Assembly (NCBI GenBank): GCA_002914805.1
Contig: JXTB01000398.1
Coordinates: 77,272 to 141,271, forward strand
Reading direction: 5' to 3'
Source of the DNA: Parasponia andersonii
Taxonomy: Eukaryota; Streptophyta; Magnoliopsida; Rosales; Cannabaceae
Length of the DNA stretch: 64,000 nt
This document shows positions 12,853 to 25,344 of the stretch, piece by piece. Position 1 is the stretch's first letter, and each line of letters starts with the position of its first letter. The position numbers and the translations under genes are program-made. Below the pieces are notes generated by a model, which made no database searches, was not told the DNA's origin, and saw nothing but the letters and a program-made list of their open reading frames with translations.

Positions 12853-15411
12853 TTTTCTTCTACTGTACATTGCTTTCTTCCACTGTACATTTTCTAAACT
12901 CTTGACTGCATATTTGTACGTGGAAGGAACATCATCATCTACAATGGGAAGTGCATAGGCCACCATATCAACAAATCGAGTAGGTTTACGAATTTCATGT
13001 CTTGGCCTATTATGTGCAATTGATTCTTGCTGCTGTTGAGGCTCTTGGGTCGGAACCTCTTCTTCATCTTCAGTGTCCTCCTCTGCCAATGTAGTGTCAC
13101 CACTATTTTCAACAACATTCGCTGGGACTACTGTTGTCATTTTCTCAAAATCCACCTGCTGCCGACTAGGCTACACCTGCTGTGGAATACTAATGGTCTT
13201 CTCTTGGTCTTCTGTTGCCTTCTTCAACATGGCAGACTCATCAAAAGTAACGTCCTTGCTAAATAAAATCTTCCTTGAACTTAGACATCAAAGTTGATAT
13301 TCCTTTACACCTGAGCTGATGCCCATAAATAATGCTTTCTTGGGTCTTGGATCCAACTTAGATTCTTTCACATGATAATAGGCAATGGAAACAAAGACAT
13401 GTAAAGAATCATAATCACTAGCAGATTTTCTAGACCATACCTCAAGAGGGGTTTTGCCTCCAATTGCAGTCGATGGTAAACGATTAATGAGATAACACGT
13501 ATACGTAATTGCCTCAGCTTAAAAAACTTTGCCCAACCTAGCATTGGATAACATACACAGAACCTTCTCCAGCAAAGTCCGATTCATGCATTCTATCACC
13601 CATTCTATTGTGGTGTCTTTCTGATTGTAAAGTGACGCACAATACCTTCAGACTGGTAAACTCCTAAAAATGGATCACTCCTATATTCTCTACCGTTGTC
13701 TGTTCGAAGTCGTTTGATCTTTTTACCCGTCTGAGTCTCAATCATCTTTTTCCATTTAAGGAAAGCTTCAAGCACGTCATCCTTATTCTTCATTACATAC
13801 ACCCAAATTCTTCTAGAAAAGTCGTCGACAAAAGTAACAAAATAGTGCATACCTCCCAAAAAAACTATCTTGATAGGTCCCCACTTATCTGAATGAATAT
13901 AATCTAGAATACTCTCAGTATTGTGAATTGCTGTACCAAACTTCACTCTTATTTGTTTTCCCAGAATACAATATTTATAAAAGTCCAACTTGTAGGGCTT
14001 CGCTCCTTTCAGTAAGCCTTGCTTTACCAAACTAAAGATAGCTTTTTTCCATGCATATCCTAAACGCATATGCCATAACTTGGTAATTTCTGAAGCTTTA
14101 TCATCTTCAGAAACTGCAGCAACTGATCCAATAACTGTACTACCATTGTAGTAATACAAGTTATTTCTTCTTGTACCTTTCATCATCACCAAAGTGCCTG
14201 AAGTGATTTTTAGAATTCCATCTCGTATAGTCATAGTGAAGCCTTTGGATTCTAAAGCTCCCAAAGAGATGAGATTCTTCTTCAATTTCAGTATATACCG
14301 AACATCTATCAGAACTCTAGTCGATCCATCACGATTTTTTAATCGAATTGAACCTATCCCAACTGTTTTACACGATTCATCATTTCCCATGTAAACAACT
14401 CCACCATTTAGCTCTTTAAAGTTGAAGAACCACTCCCTGTGAGGACATATATGGTAAGTGCAACCCGAATTTAAAATCCACTCGTAATGTTGAGACATTA
14501 TCGGCTGACTAACTAGAGCAAAATCTGACTTATCATCTTCAACTTCAGCTACATATGCATCAGAAGTAGCTTTGCCCTTGCCTTTATTCTGTAATTCGGA
14601 CAATCTTTTTTCCAATGCCATTTCTTGTGACAAAAGGCACATTTATCCTAACTAGGTCTTCTTTTTGAATGGGATCTACTCTTTTTCTCCTGCTTACGGC
14701 TTTGACTACGTCCTCTGGCTGTAAGCACTTCTGTTGGCATGTCCCTATTCTCCTTCTGATCTTTCTTCCAAATCTCATAATTGTACAATGCAACACTCAC
14801 TTCATCGAAGGATAATTTTTCCTTTCCATGAAGTAAGAGATGATCTAATTCATCAGGAAGGGATCCAATCAGCAGCATTGCTTTATCCCCATATTTGAAA
14901 GTTTCATTCAAATTCAACAGATCTGCAATCAATTAATTAAAAGTATCAATGTGGTCACCTATAGTCGTACCAGGCTTCAACTGGAGGCGGAAAAGTCTCT
15001 TTTTCAAGTATAGCCGGTTCTCATTACTCTTCTTCATATACTTGTTCTCGAGCATCTTCCACAGTTTACTTGCTGAAGTCTCCCTCATGAATGAATATTT
15101 CTGTTCTCTACAAAGACATGAGCGGATCGTACCACAAGTTTGACGATTAATCCTCTCTCATTCTTTATCATCCATCTTCTCCAGTTTTGTCTCCTCCAGA
15201 GCAATATCCTAATCTTGTTGACATAAACCATCTAATACCTCGCACTGCTACAAGCCGAAGTTATTTCGGCCATCAAATTTCTCCACATCGATTTTTGCAC
15301 TAGTCACATTTTTCGTCTTTGCCGGCATTGACGAAGATTCTGACATTTATGCTAATATTTCAAATAACTACAAAACAAAGCCTAGGGAGAACCTGCTGCT
15401 CTGATACCACT
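12853..15411 (-). pseudogene. Tork-like copia remnant: gag, protease, integrase and start of reverse transcriptase
   Basis: Minus-strand blocks run in the expected order from the 5' LTR. Gag of the UBN2 type is at about 14640-15350 (LIADLLNLNETF, LLIGSLPDELD). The protease/pre-integrase and integrase region is at about 13605-14642 (WILNSGCTYHICPH, LWHMRLGYA, FVDDFSRRIWVY, LRTDNGREY). The hinge into reverse transcriptase is near 12890-13155 (HNRPRHEIRKPTRF). The primer-binding site is at 15398-15409. It is the 5' half of the element at 2535-15872, a fossil with several breaks. Confidence 0.83.
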
Positions 15412-15872
15412 TATTGTGCAGCGAAAGCACAATTACTCCAAATATTTATATTTAATACTAAGACAATATTAAATATAAACAACCAACTAGCCACTGACAT
15501 TAACAAAAGCAAAAAATGCGCAGAAAATTCTAAATGCAAAAATAAAGGAGAACACAAAATTTAGCAAGTTTCGACAAATTACCTATGTCCTCGGGGTGTT
15601 GATGACCACTTCACTAACTTCAAAAGAGGAAATACAAAATCTAGGCTATAATGGCAAAATCCAGAAACAAATGGGAAAAGGGTAAAAACAAAACTATGGA
15701 GGTCCTTAGGAATAAAGGTTCTCACCAATATGGAAACTAATTTTGCGATGATTAAAAATCAATTACAGAAGGCTTTATTTATAGCTAACTGTAGACCCCA
15801 AATATTCATACACAAGTGATGTGGGACAAAGTATAAAACAATTACAAAAGCTAACACGCTAAAATTCTAACA
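15412..15872 (-). repeat. 5' LTR of the Tork-like copia element
   Basis: This 461-bp stretch is colinear with 2535-2979. It abuts the primer-binding site on its left and a TAGCT target-site copy on its right (15873-15877). Confidence 0.85.
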
Positions 15873-16602
15873 TAGCTCTCATGATTTTCGTCTTCTTTTC
15901 TTTTCAAGCCTTTATCTTCTTTCTTTTCCAATTCTTTTCTAATGCTAGTGTAATTTTGTGTTCATATTTTGATTTACATTTTATATTTCCTTTTGCATTG
16001 ACTTATTTTGATTTTATCAATTTGTTAACATCTTCTTTGAATTTTTTATTAGGTTCACTAATTTAGATAAAAACTTTATCTAGCACAATTCCTTTTTAGA
16101 GATAAAGAAATCGATAGGAGCACAAAAATTAAGAGAAGGAGGAAAGGAAAACACAAACATATAAGATTTGATCTGTAAGTTAATCTCCTCCCTCTTCTTC
16201 GTTGTTTCTATAGGAAATTTCTATATTATTTTTCAATAAAAAAAATTTACTTATTTTTCTCCTATTTATTTATTTTCAGGAACCGTTGAGATGTGCAAAT
16301 GAAATGAGTGCATTAAACTTTCAAAGCAATGTCAAGAACTCAATTCATAACTTTTATAGATGATCCTTTTTCCTTTCTTTCTTTTCTTTTTTTTTTTTGC
16401 ATCCTTAATTTCTATACAATTTTTGTAATTCAGAATTCATGTAAACTGAATTATTTTGGTAATAAATATTTTTTTATTATTTTATCTTTTATTATTTTAT
16501 GGTTAATATTACATTTAGAAATAAAAATAAAAAGTTTAAACCCGCGGAAATTAATTCAATATAGTATATACCCGTGTTTACTAAATAGAAGCCGAACTTT
16601 AG

Positions 16603-16604
<2 letters not shown>

Positions 16605-16644
<40 letters not shown>
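16605..16644. repeat. (AT)n microsatellite
   Basis: An uninterrupted AT dinucleotide run of about 40 bases lies inside the interior of the CACTA element. Confidence 0.98.
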
Positions 16645-16647
<3 letters not shown>

Positions 16648-16734
16648 CTGAAGATTAAAGAAATAAGAATAAATTCTTTTTATATATTATTTTGCTAAAA
16701 AACATAGCTGGTAACTAATAATGAATATTCATGT

Positions 16735-17039
16735 AGATTAGTAGCATTTTTCCAAAGTAATATTTTAAAAATGACACTAAAAAGTTTTCTTTTATATTTT
16801 AAAAATATTATTATTTATTATTTAAAATAATTCAATAACATTTGAAATTGTCACTTATATAATTTAGTAGCATTTTATAAATAGTACAAAAAAGTATTAT
16901 TTAGTGACATGTCACAAGGGTTTTAGTGGCATGGATATCTTTTATATTTGTTACAAATGCCATTAATTTCATAAATGTCACTAAAAATATGTAGGAATGA
17001 CATTTGTAAATGCCACTTATCAAGACTTTTGTTGTAGAG
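16735..17039 (-). repeat. CACTA right terminal and subterminal repeats
   Basis: Variants of AGTAGCATTT, AGTGACAT and AATGCCACT occur near 16740, 16770, 16868, 16901, 16926, 16961, 16973 and 17000-17015, ending in TTGTTGTAGAG. Density and orientation match the left end. Confidence 0.75.
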
Positions 17040-17042
17040 GGG

Positions 17043-18526
17043 AAAAAGACAAAATAAAGCAATGCTTGTAAATATTCCTTTCTAGCCATTTGTCCATAGT
17101 CCACCCATGCGAATCTTACAGAAATATATAGTACTTTACACACGAATGTCCTTGGTAATCCTTATTCTAAAACTACTTCTATTTCATTTTTCTAAAAAGA
17201 CTTGGAAATTAAAGTAGCACATGGATTTTACTAGTTAGTTTTACTAATTTGGCATTATTAAGGTCCACTTATCTTTTTTTTTTTTAAAAGAAGGAAAATG
17301 GTTGAATTTTAGAACTTAAAAGTTACTTTTAAAAGTGTTTTAGATAAATTTTTGTCAGATCTTTTGTCATTTAAAAGATTTTTTTAAAAAAGTAGAGCTC
17401 CAACATCTTTTCAGTAAAATTTTCTCTAAAACTTTTACTTTAAGAGGTAAAAACTACCCCAAACAGACTATATATATCTTTTGCTTTGTTAAAAATTTCC
17501 TAGTAACAATTTGAACAAAATAAACCAGTATGTCAAAAGACGATAATTTCCTTAAAAAAGCGTAAGATAGAAACCTAAAATAGACATTTTATTTAAACTA
17601 GAGATATCAAATGACATGACTGATGAATAGGTAGGACCATATATGTTTTAGGGCTTTCAAGCCAAATGGCCAAATTTTGAATTATTGTTTGAAAAATGAT
17701 AATTTTTCAAATATCATTAAACATAGCCAAATTTTGAAATTTACTTGAAAAATAACAATTTTTCATATTTAATAGATCAAAATATATTTATTTATATTTT
17801 ATAAAATTGATTATTTTTAAAAATTAGATCAACTGAAAAATGGCCATTTATCAAAATCAAATTATAAAACAGCTGTTTATTAAGTAAGTGTAAAAAATAG
17901 CCATTTTTTAAAAAATTGATCTAGAGAAAAAGGCAATTTCTTATAGAGACTCTATGTTTCAATTGTGTTAGCATGCTCAATAGAATGATGTATTGTATTG
18001 TTTCGTGATGTCTCGATATTAAAGATAGGTTCTTATAAAAAATGTGTGTTTATAATGCCAAAACTTTGAAAAATTCTGAATTGGTTATCTCAATTACCTT
18101 TAACAAATTTCTCTTCTGTAGAAGTAACCTGGCTGGTACCTCAAGTACCTCCTCAAGTAATAAAAAATAGTATTTTTCAAAGTTGGTGTTTATTCTTTGT
18201 GATTTTATTCTAAGTTTAGCTCTCATAGGAATATAGTGAGCTATGTTAGATGAAATGGTTACAAGACAATAGAAGAAGCTTGCAATTAATTGAGTTCACC
18301 CAGTTTACAAATAATTAGTCAAACTAATTAGCGGGAAAGTGAAAGAACATGACAAGAAAACAGTTGTAAAATTAGTAAATTTAGATATTTTTCTTATTAC
18401 TTAGCTTTTACTTATTTTGTATGATAGTTTAGTCTCCTTAATTTATTTATTTAAAATTAATATTTCAGTTGTTTGGATAAAGTTAAGATTGAGATAATTT
18501 TGATACTTAGCATTGATTTAGAAATC
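17043..18526. other. AT-rich spacer between CACTA and gypsy remnants
   Basis: No gene can be supported. The section at about 17680-17940 is rich in weak inverted repeats (AAATTTTGAA, TTCAAAATTT, AAATGGCCA) that could be an old MITE, but I cannot define its ends. The part from about 18100 may belong to the decayed left LTR of the gypsy remnant. Confidence 0.5.
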
Positions 18527-21265
18527 AATTCCTATGGGTTCGACACTCTATTCTCATATCTATATTACTTGTGACCGTGTGCACTTGTATGGGAGTGTAT
18601 GAGTTTAGATTTGCCTATTCGGATCAACAAGTGTTTGGCACCATTATCAGGGATTGAAATCTTTATTTGTGTTAATATTAATACTAATTAATTCAAACTT
18701 TTCATTTATTTGTTTAATTTTTGTTTTAGATACTTTGAGATAGTCTACTACGGTTATTATGGAGGTAGAGATATGAATGATACCAATGAGTAAAGGCACA
18801 ATGCTATCATGACCTTGATTGCTCAAGTGAAAGAATTGACCCAGAAAGTGAATACCTTGGGTGCATGACCTTGATTGCTCAAGTGAAAGAATTGACCCAG
18901 AAAGTGAATACCTTGGGTGCACTAGCATGCTAGTACCACAAAGTCCCTTCATGCATTACCAAGTATGTGAAAGAAGCCACATGAGGGGGAGATACCCAAT
19001 CAATTTGCAACCGGTATACGTTGTTGTGAGTAGCCATATGTAACAAAGTTACCTGCACTCGAATGTCTATAATCTGAGCTAGGAAGCATGTCCTAATGAT
19101 TCTTAGTGCAACAATCAAGCCCTGTTATTGTACTTCTAAAATAAGCCTATGTTTCCATCGTGGTTTCCTTATCAACCACCAATATAAGTGGAAAATCTAT
19201 CACTAAAGGAGGTGTTTGAGCATTACATGAGAAGAATGGATTTATAACTCCAAAAGTAAGAGAAAAACCATCCTTGGAAGATATGATGATGCAACAATTG
19301 TAAAGAATAAATGCTTTCCTCTAAGAACAAGATGCCTCAATTCAAATTCTTAAATATCAAGTAGGCCATCTTGCTATAATCATCAACCATCCCAAAAGCA
19401 TCTTTTATAGTAACACCGACTCAACTATGGAGGAGCAATTCTACACCACTACAATTTGTAGTAGATTGTATGATGATGAGTCAAGTTTCGAGCTTCAAGA
19501 AGACGAAGGAGATAGGAAAAATGCCATCATGCATAGTGATTTGGAATAACATGTGAATATCAATATGATATCCTATGAAAAAAAATCCAATCTCAAGGCC
19601 GCCATTGATGAAAAAATTATGAATTGAAGACTTTGAAGATGAATTTTCTTATCTACAACTACTAAATCAATAATTTCGAACAAGTGGATTATTGATAACT
19701 CTCATTGTTTTTTTTTTCTCATAATCATGAATATGGGGTATTGAAATCTCATACTAGGAGTCCAAAAGACCACATCTATACGTTAGGATAGTCAATTGAT
19801 GATATATTAAGGGTAGACCTCTATTGGTCTCAACTTGTGAATGAGCAGCAAGCAAAAAGTCAAGCTGAAAACTTTAATGCAACCACTTCTTGGAAGACAA
19901 CCCAAGTATTTCTTTTCATTTTGGTATCTTAAGCAATCCAAATAGTTGGTACTACTTTAAAGAGACCAAGCTTCATAGTTATGTGCCAACAAGAAGAGTA
20001 TCCCTAAACTTATTCTTTTATTCTTTAATTTTTCAATAGTTTGCACACTAAGTTTGGGGGAGGAAGCAAACCTTATTAGATTGTTATTGTGTTAATTTGT
20101 TTATTATTGTGTGTTTATTTTCTTAGTTATATGATTATGTGTTTGAATAATTAGAGGTATTGTGTGCTTTCTTTAATAATTTTCTAGTTCTAATAATAAG
20201 AACTTTGGGTGAATTGGTGCATAACTTATTGAAAAATATCGACATTGGCTTAATCTTATAGATAATTCTTGTATTAGTTTGATTTTAATTGTGAAATTAT
20301 TTGAGCAGAATGACTTGATCTATGATTTATAGATGAATCTAGAAAATGTTTATATAAATATGACATTTTGATATCTATAAGTGCTAAAATTTGTTTGAAT
20401 ATCTATTGAGATAAAATCCTAAACATTATTTCACTGAGGAGAAGATTTAAGTAATCTTTAGACTGTTTGAGTTTTTCAAGCTAACTATTGATATATTTTG
20501 TCCTTAGTACACCCATTTTAAGCTTCATGGATCGTTTACTTTTTTAACCAAACAATTTAGCTTAGCCTAAATAATATCATGCAACCTTTATCTCTTAAGC
20601 ACATTGATTGTTTTTATTGAATTATTTTGAGTTATATTATATTATGGGAGGACCGGTGGAGTGAGATTATATTAAAAAAAAAAAGAAAAAAAAAACAAAT
20701 TGAGTTACACATTTATTCACGAAAGAAAAAAATAAGTACTGGGGTGTGCAACTCAACAAAAAAAAAATATAAATGTTTAGCTATATGTTGATAAAAGAAA
20801 AAGAAATTTTGATTTTAGTGGTGTCTAACTTAGTATGTAAAAGTTTAGCTCTATACTTGCCTTCACCTAAGCCCGCATTACAAGCTTAATGAAGATATTT
20901 TGATTCTTGGTGTTGTATTTATCTATATTAGTAGATATGGATTTGAAAGTAAAATTATGGAACTTGATTGGTACCTTTGAGATTTCGTATTTAATATATG
21001 TCAGCATAAACTTATTTGGATTTCACATATTGATAAGAGAAAGAGATACACGCACACGAAAAATATAATTTGAAATGGGACGTGCTCTTGAATTGTTTAT
21101 AATACCTAGCTAATATTTATACTTTTCTTTAAGTTATGCTATTATGTGAGCTTTGAGGAACTGATGAATATCATCACTATCAGTACATTATCTTTTATGT
21201 GTTTTTAGTATTTTTTTATTTTCTTTTGCTCGAGGACGTGTAATTGATTACATTTAGAGGGAATT

Positions 21266-22596
21266 TGTAAGTGTGTTGTATACTTATTATTTCTATCTTT
21301 TCAAGCTTGTGCATTGTTCATTTTTGAATAGTTTTGATATGTTTTGTGGTGAATTTTGTGCCAATTTTAGGTTAGGAGTTTTAATGATGAGCAAATTAGA
21401 ATTTGAGCCTAAAAGGAGTAAAAATGGGACAAATGTGGTGAATATTGGTGCCACAATAGTGCAGAGTGCTAACTATGGTACCAAAATACCTTAAAAAAAG
21501 GGCAGAGGACCCAAGACTTGGCACCGTAGCGCCAATTATTGGGGCCACAAAGCTAGTTAAGCAAGAAGGTAGCATTGTAGTGCCATATGAGGAAAAAAAA
21601 TGGCATTGCAGTGCCATTTGAAGTGAAATTTCTGGCACCACAGTACTAACCCTATTTTTTGAATACTAATTTTTAGCATTGCAGCACTATTTTGAGGCTA
21701 CATCGCCGTAACTCATAGATCTATACACATTTCTACCAAAATTGAATTTGGAATTATTCAAATGACATAGTTTCAAGCCTTGATGAAATGGGAATGGATG
21801 GCTATAGTTAGTGGATGGTTGGAACCCTATATAATACTTTGGTTTCAAAAATATAGGGGGATAGAGAGAGAAGGATGGAGGTAGCGATGGAAGGAGAAGA
21901 AGAAGATGAAGAAATGCTCTAACTAACTCTATATTTTGATATCTTCCATAACATCAACATCATAGTTTGTTCTTAGTTTTTTCTCTTCAATTGCTAATTA
22001 GATTTTCTTTTTAGTTTTTATATTTAGAGAGTGATATTATAGAAAGTAATCCTTGTAGGAGAAATTAAAAGAGCAATTCACCAAGTTTGGACGAGGAGAT
22101 TGATAACCTCCAAGAACATGTTCAAGCTCTTTAAAGAAATAGAATTTTAAAATTCTTTTCTCTTTGATATTTGTATTTCTTGATTCATTATATTAAAATG
22201 CTATTGTTCTCAATTAATATTATGAACTAAGTATTTTTTTGTCTAGTTTTGCTTTGTGAACCAATCTAATATGTGGTCTGTGTTTATTTCTCTTTTTGAC
22301 ATATTAATTATCTAATTCAATTAGTTTCTCAATTTTGTGTTTAATACTTTGAGTTTCTTGATAACCAAAATTAAATGAACCTAAGAAATATATGATGAAT
22401 TGGAAATGAAATCATGTGTTTAGCCTTAAATAGAGAAATATGCATCTAGATGAGATATGAATATACTTGTCTAATGTGTATAACCATCAATCCTTATGAG
22501 TTTGATACTCTATTTTCATATCTATATTATTTGTGACTATGTACACTTCGACGAGAGTGTGTAAATTTAATTTAGACTTGCATATTCTGATCAACA
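21266..22596 (+). repeat. Right LTR of the gypsy remnant
   Basis: It is placed from TGTAAGTGTGTTG, which directly follows a purine-rich tract (TTTAGAGGGAA, 21254-21264), to GATCAACA at 22596, where it matches the left LTR end. The start is inferred from the family pattern. Confidence 0.5.
21446..21692. repeat. Cluster of near-palindromic TGGCAYYGCAGYGCCA motifs
   Basis: At least six variants of one near-palindrome lie in about 250 bp of the gypsy LTR: TTGGTGCCACAATAGTGC (21446), TTGGCACCGTAGCGCCAA (21518), AGCATTGTAGTGCCA (21571), TGGCATTGCAGTGCCA (21601), CTGGCACCACAGTACT (21632) and TAGCATTGCAGCACTA (21674). They are irregularly spaced. Confidence 0.7.
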
Positions 22597-25344
22597 AGCA
22601 TATGATCCTTTATTTTACACTTTGTTTTAATAAAATTTTGCTTTTTTTTTTTTCATATACTTGAACTATAACTAAATAACCAAACATATATGTTTTTGCA
22701 CTTGTTATATTCACTAATATACCAACTTTAGTTTATATACTATTTATATCAATTTTAATAGATAAATTAGATTTTACACTTTGTATATCTATTGATACTG
22801 GCCACTTTTCTTTTGTATTTGTAAAATGGATAATTATTTAAAATAGGACTAAATTTTTGCATTTTGCTAAGAGATCCTAATTTAAACATATACGATGAGA
22901 GAGATAGAGATTGTATACATTTTACATTTCACCTCTTATGCACCACTCAATTAAATATTAATAACACAATGGTTTATTATCTAGGATCATTATTGTCTTA
23001 TTATTTATTAATCCTGACATATATATGTTTGGTTATTTTTTATGTGGATTTCTAACACTTTGACCTTAAAAAAAAATTAAAAAACTACGATGGGTCAGTT
23101 TGTTTTTTTTGTAATTTTTTTTTAGAAAAATACTATTTTTAAAAATGATTACTAGTTATCAATTTTTGAAAATTAGTTACTGATTACTAGTTATCAGTTA
23201 TATCACCTTTTTTACTAGTTACGATTGCTCGAAAACTGATTAACAATTACTAGTTACTATTTTAAAAAATGATATTTTTCTAACAACTATATAAAAGTGG
23301 TATTTTTTAAAAAAATATATAGTACTAGACCTAGAAAAAATGAAGCCCATCGTAAATTTGTAATTCTTTTCTAAAATGGCCCTAGATGGCCTAATTTTCT
23401 CCTTATAAATTTGATAGCATTAACTTTGAGAAATTTACACTTAGTACCCGTTCTTATAACTTATTTTTATAAATACTCCTTTTCATTTTTCTTTCAAAAA
23501 TACTCGTTTTTATGGTACACATTTCATGTACAAAATACAAGTAATATATATTTACGATGTAAATTTTTACGCATGCAATATACATTTCATGTGTAAAATA
23601 TGAACATTATATGTTTACAATATAAATGTTTATCATGATTTATATTTTCATTATAAATTTGACCTATGGTATACATTTTGAAATTTGTGCCAATTTTTAG
23701 TGTAATTTTTATTTATAAAATGTGTACCACGGTATACATTTGATATATGAAATATATAACACACTGCACATTTTGTATGTAAAATACTGATGGTCTACAT
23801 TTTTAACAAAATGGGTATAAAAAGGGATATTCATGAAATAAAAATAAAAATAGATATAGAAATATAATTTAAAAAATGAGTATTTATAAAATTTTACATC
23901 AACTTTTCATCACTGAAAATGCAAGAGCAATTGGGGGATAGTTATATATTTAACCGTATATGTTTAACCATTCTCAACAATATAAGAGTTCATTATGCTA
24001 ATGTTATAATTTCGCATATGGTATAAAAGTCCTCTAAATCCCCTTTTGAAAAAAAATCCTCCTATAAAACAGTGCTTTTTTTTTTTTTTTTTTTTGCCTA
24101 ATTTTGCATATGCTATACGTCAAATATATTATCAAGTATAGCTAGCTTAGTGCCAAACTGGCATTCGAATTTCATTGTCATGATTATAATTTTAAAACAT
24201 TAAAATTCATAATTTCAGTGCTCGACTAACACATTTTCAATTCTCAAAAAATTACGAAATTAATTTATTAATTACTAAATAATATTTTAAATAACATTAT
24301 ACATTAGAGTGAAAATTAAAATTTAGTGTTAAATTCAGCATTAAACCGTTATTTTGTGTCAAATATGACATTACCAATAGCATTAGCTCTAACCAGCTCT
24401 TTTTACGTAGAACGTAGATAATTGCAAAAGTACGTTTTTTTTGGTTCAATAAAGTTATACTAGGCTCAGGCTCGCGCTTGCGTCATCATTTTAGAAGCTT
24501 TGGTGATCACCGTTTACTTTCTCAATTAGATCTCTTGGCTTAATTATCTTTGAATAGAAAACAAAACAAAAAGTCTCTCTATTTCGCTCAATCTATTGAT
24601 CATTGGTCACTTGGAGTCTGACAGACAATGTTAGGCCAGGAGAACACAAGTTTCAATATTGGATTTTTTTTTTCTAAAAGTCCCAAAGCTATAACTACAA
24701 ATCTAGATATGAAAGATTTTCCTACTAATCTAAAAACTTTTAAGAGTGCAAAAAATTAGAAAGGTCTCAAAGTCACTTATCCAAACATGCAAAACAATGT
24801 AATCAAGATGACATGAAAATTAAGACTCTCTTTTTCAAAGAAGTTCTGGCTTAGCACGATCAACAGATTGATAACCTTAATAAAGCGTAGCTTTATCAAA
24901 TATTTAGCACAACAAATTTCGCTACAACGTGTTTAACTAGTCTGGACCATCTATTGATGTGTGAGCGCAACATGGGGCCACAATTGTTTCGCTACTATTC
25001 TCGACGCAGATGCAAGACTATGAGATGTAAAGTGGAAATCTAGGCTTCAATTCTTAATCACGTCTTTGTAAGTATCAAAAGTACATACACATTTGAAAAA
25101 AATGAAAGAGGCAACAACGGGCTTAAAAATGTTGACATAACAAAACAGAAACAAGAAATACTTATAATCTACACGGTAAGGATCATCATTTTTTTGCACA
25201 GAGATAGTGTCACAATTCGACACATTGCAGAGTGTGGATGTAAAACTACAATTCATGGTCCGACTAATGTAACAATAGTTTGCTAATACCATGGACCCCA
25301 TAACAGACAGAAGAAATGTCTTCTTTTATTCATCCTCAACTGCA
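22597..25344. other. Spacer and 3' flank of the sialidase-like gene
   Basis: No further gene is supported. The stretch contains a foldback at about 23085-23365, a repetitive block at about 23510-23800 made of TATACATTTCATGT and TTTACRATGTAAAT variants, and a poly-T run (about 24077-24095). The end nearest the gene should contain its 3' untranslated region. An AATAAA on the minus strand at 25325-25330 is only 15 bases past the stop, so it may not be the signal used. Confidence 0.5.
23085..23365. repeat. Imperfect foldback (MITE-like)
   Basis: The left side begins CTACGATGGGTCAGTTTG (about 23085) and the right side GAAGCCCATCGTAAATTTG (about 23341), which pair inversely. Inner segments around TACTAGTTATC and TTACTAGTTACT also pair. 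Identity is modest and no target duplication is clear. Confidence 0.4.

Larger units (their letters stand above)
2535..15872 (-). mobile_element. Ty1-copia LTR retrotransposon (Tork/Tnt1-like), split by a second copia element
   Basis: The element lies on the minus strand: 5' LTR 15412-15872, 3' LTR 2535-2979, flanked by near-identical 5-bp sequences (TGGCT left, TAGCT right). A primer-binding site complementary to initiator tRNA-Met (TGGTATCAGAGC on minus) sits at 15398-15409, and a purine tract (AAAGTGGAGAT on minus) abuts the 3' LTR at 2980-2990. Gag, protease/integrase and reverse transcriptase/RNase H regions are recognisable in the order expected for Ty1-copia. The LTRs differ at roughly 6-7% of sites by eye, suggesting a few million years. 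It is a fossil with numerous breaks, interrupted by the element at 3836-12852. Confidence 0.85.
1459..17039. mobile_element. CACTA (En/Spm-like) DNA transposon, non-autonomous, containing nested retrotransposons
   Basis: The left end reads CACTACAACAA (1459) and the right end TTGTTGTAGAG (to 17039), an inverted pair differing from the ideal TAGTG end by one base. The ends are flanked by the same 3-bp target duplication, GGG (1456-1458 and 17040-17042), as expected for CACTA elements. Both subterminal regions hold many copies in both orientations of a short motif, AGTGGCATTT or AAATGCCACT, which is the usual transposase-binding layout of this superfamily. Removing the Ty1-copia nest at 2535-15872 leaves about 2.2 kb with no transposase reading frame, so this is a non-autonomous copy. 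It is the oldest layer of the nest. Confidence 0.8.
18527..22596 (+). mobile_element. Ty3/gypsy remnant (Athila/Tat-type), probably non-autonomous
   Basis: The left LTR end (18527-18629, ending GGATCAACA) matches the right LTR end (22490-22596). The left copy is followed at 18636-18655 by a sequence resembling the TGGCGCCGTTGCCGGGGA primer-binding site typical of Athila/Tat elements. Gag-like sequence follows (GACCTTGATTGCTCAAGTGA at 18811), then a CTTCTTGGAAGACAACCCAA segment (19887-19906) and an AAGTTTGGGGGAGG tract (20048), both usual near the 3' side of such elements. No protease, integrase or reverse transcriptase is recognisable between the gag and 3' segments. It is an old, broken fossil. 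Confidence 0.6.
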
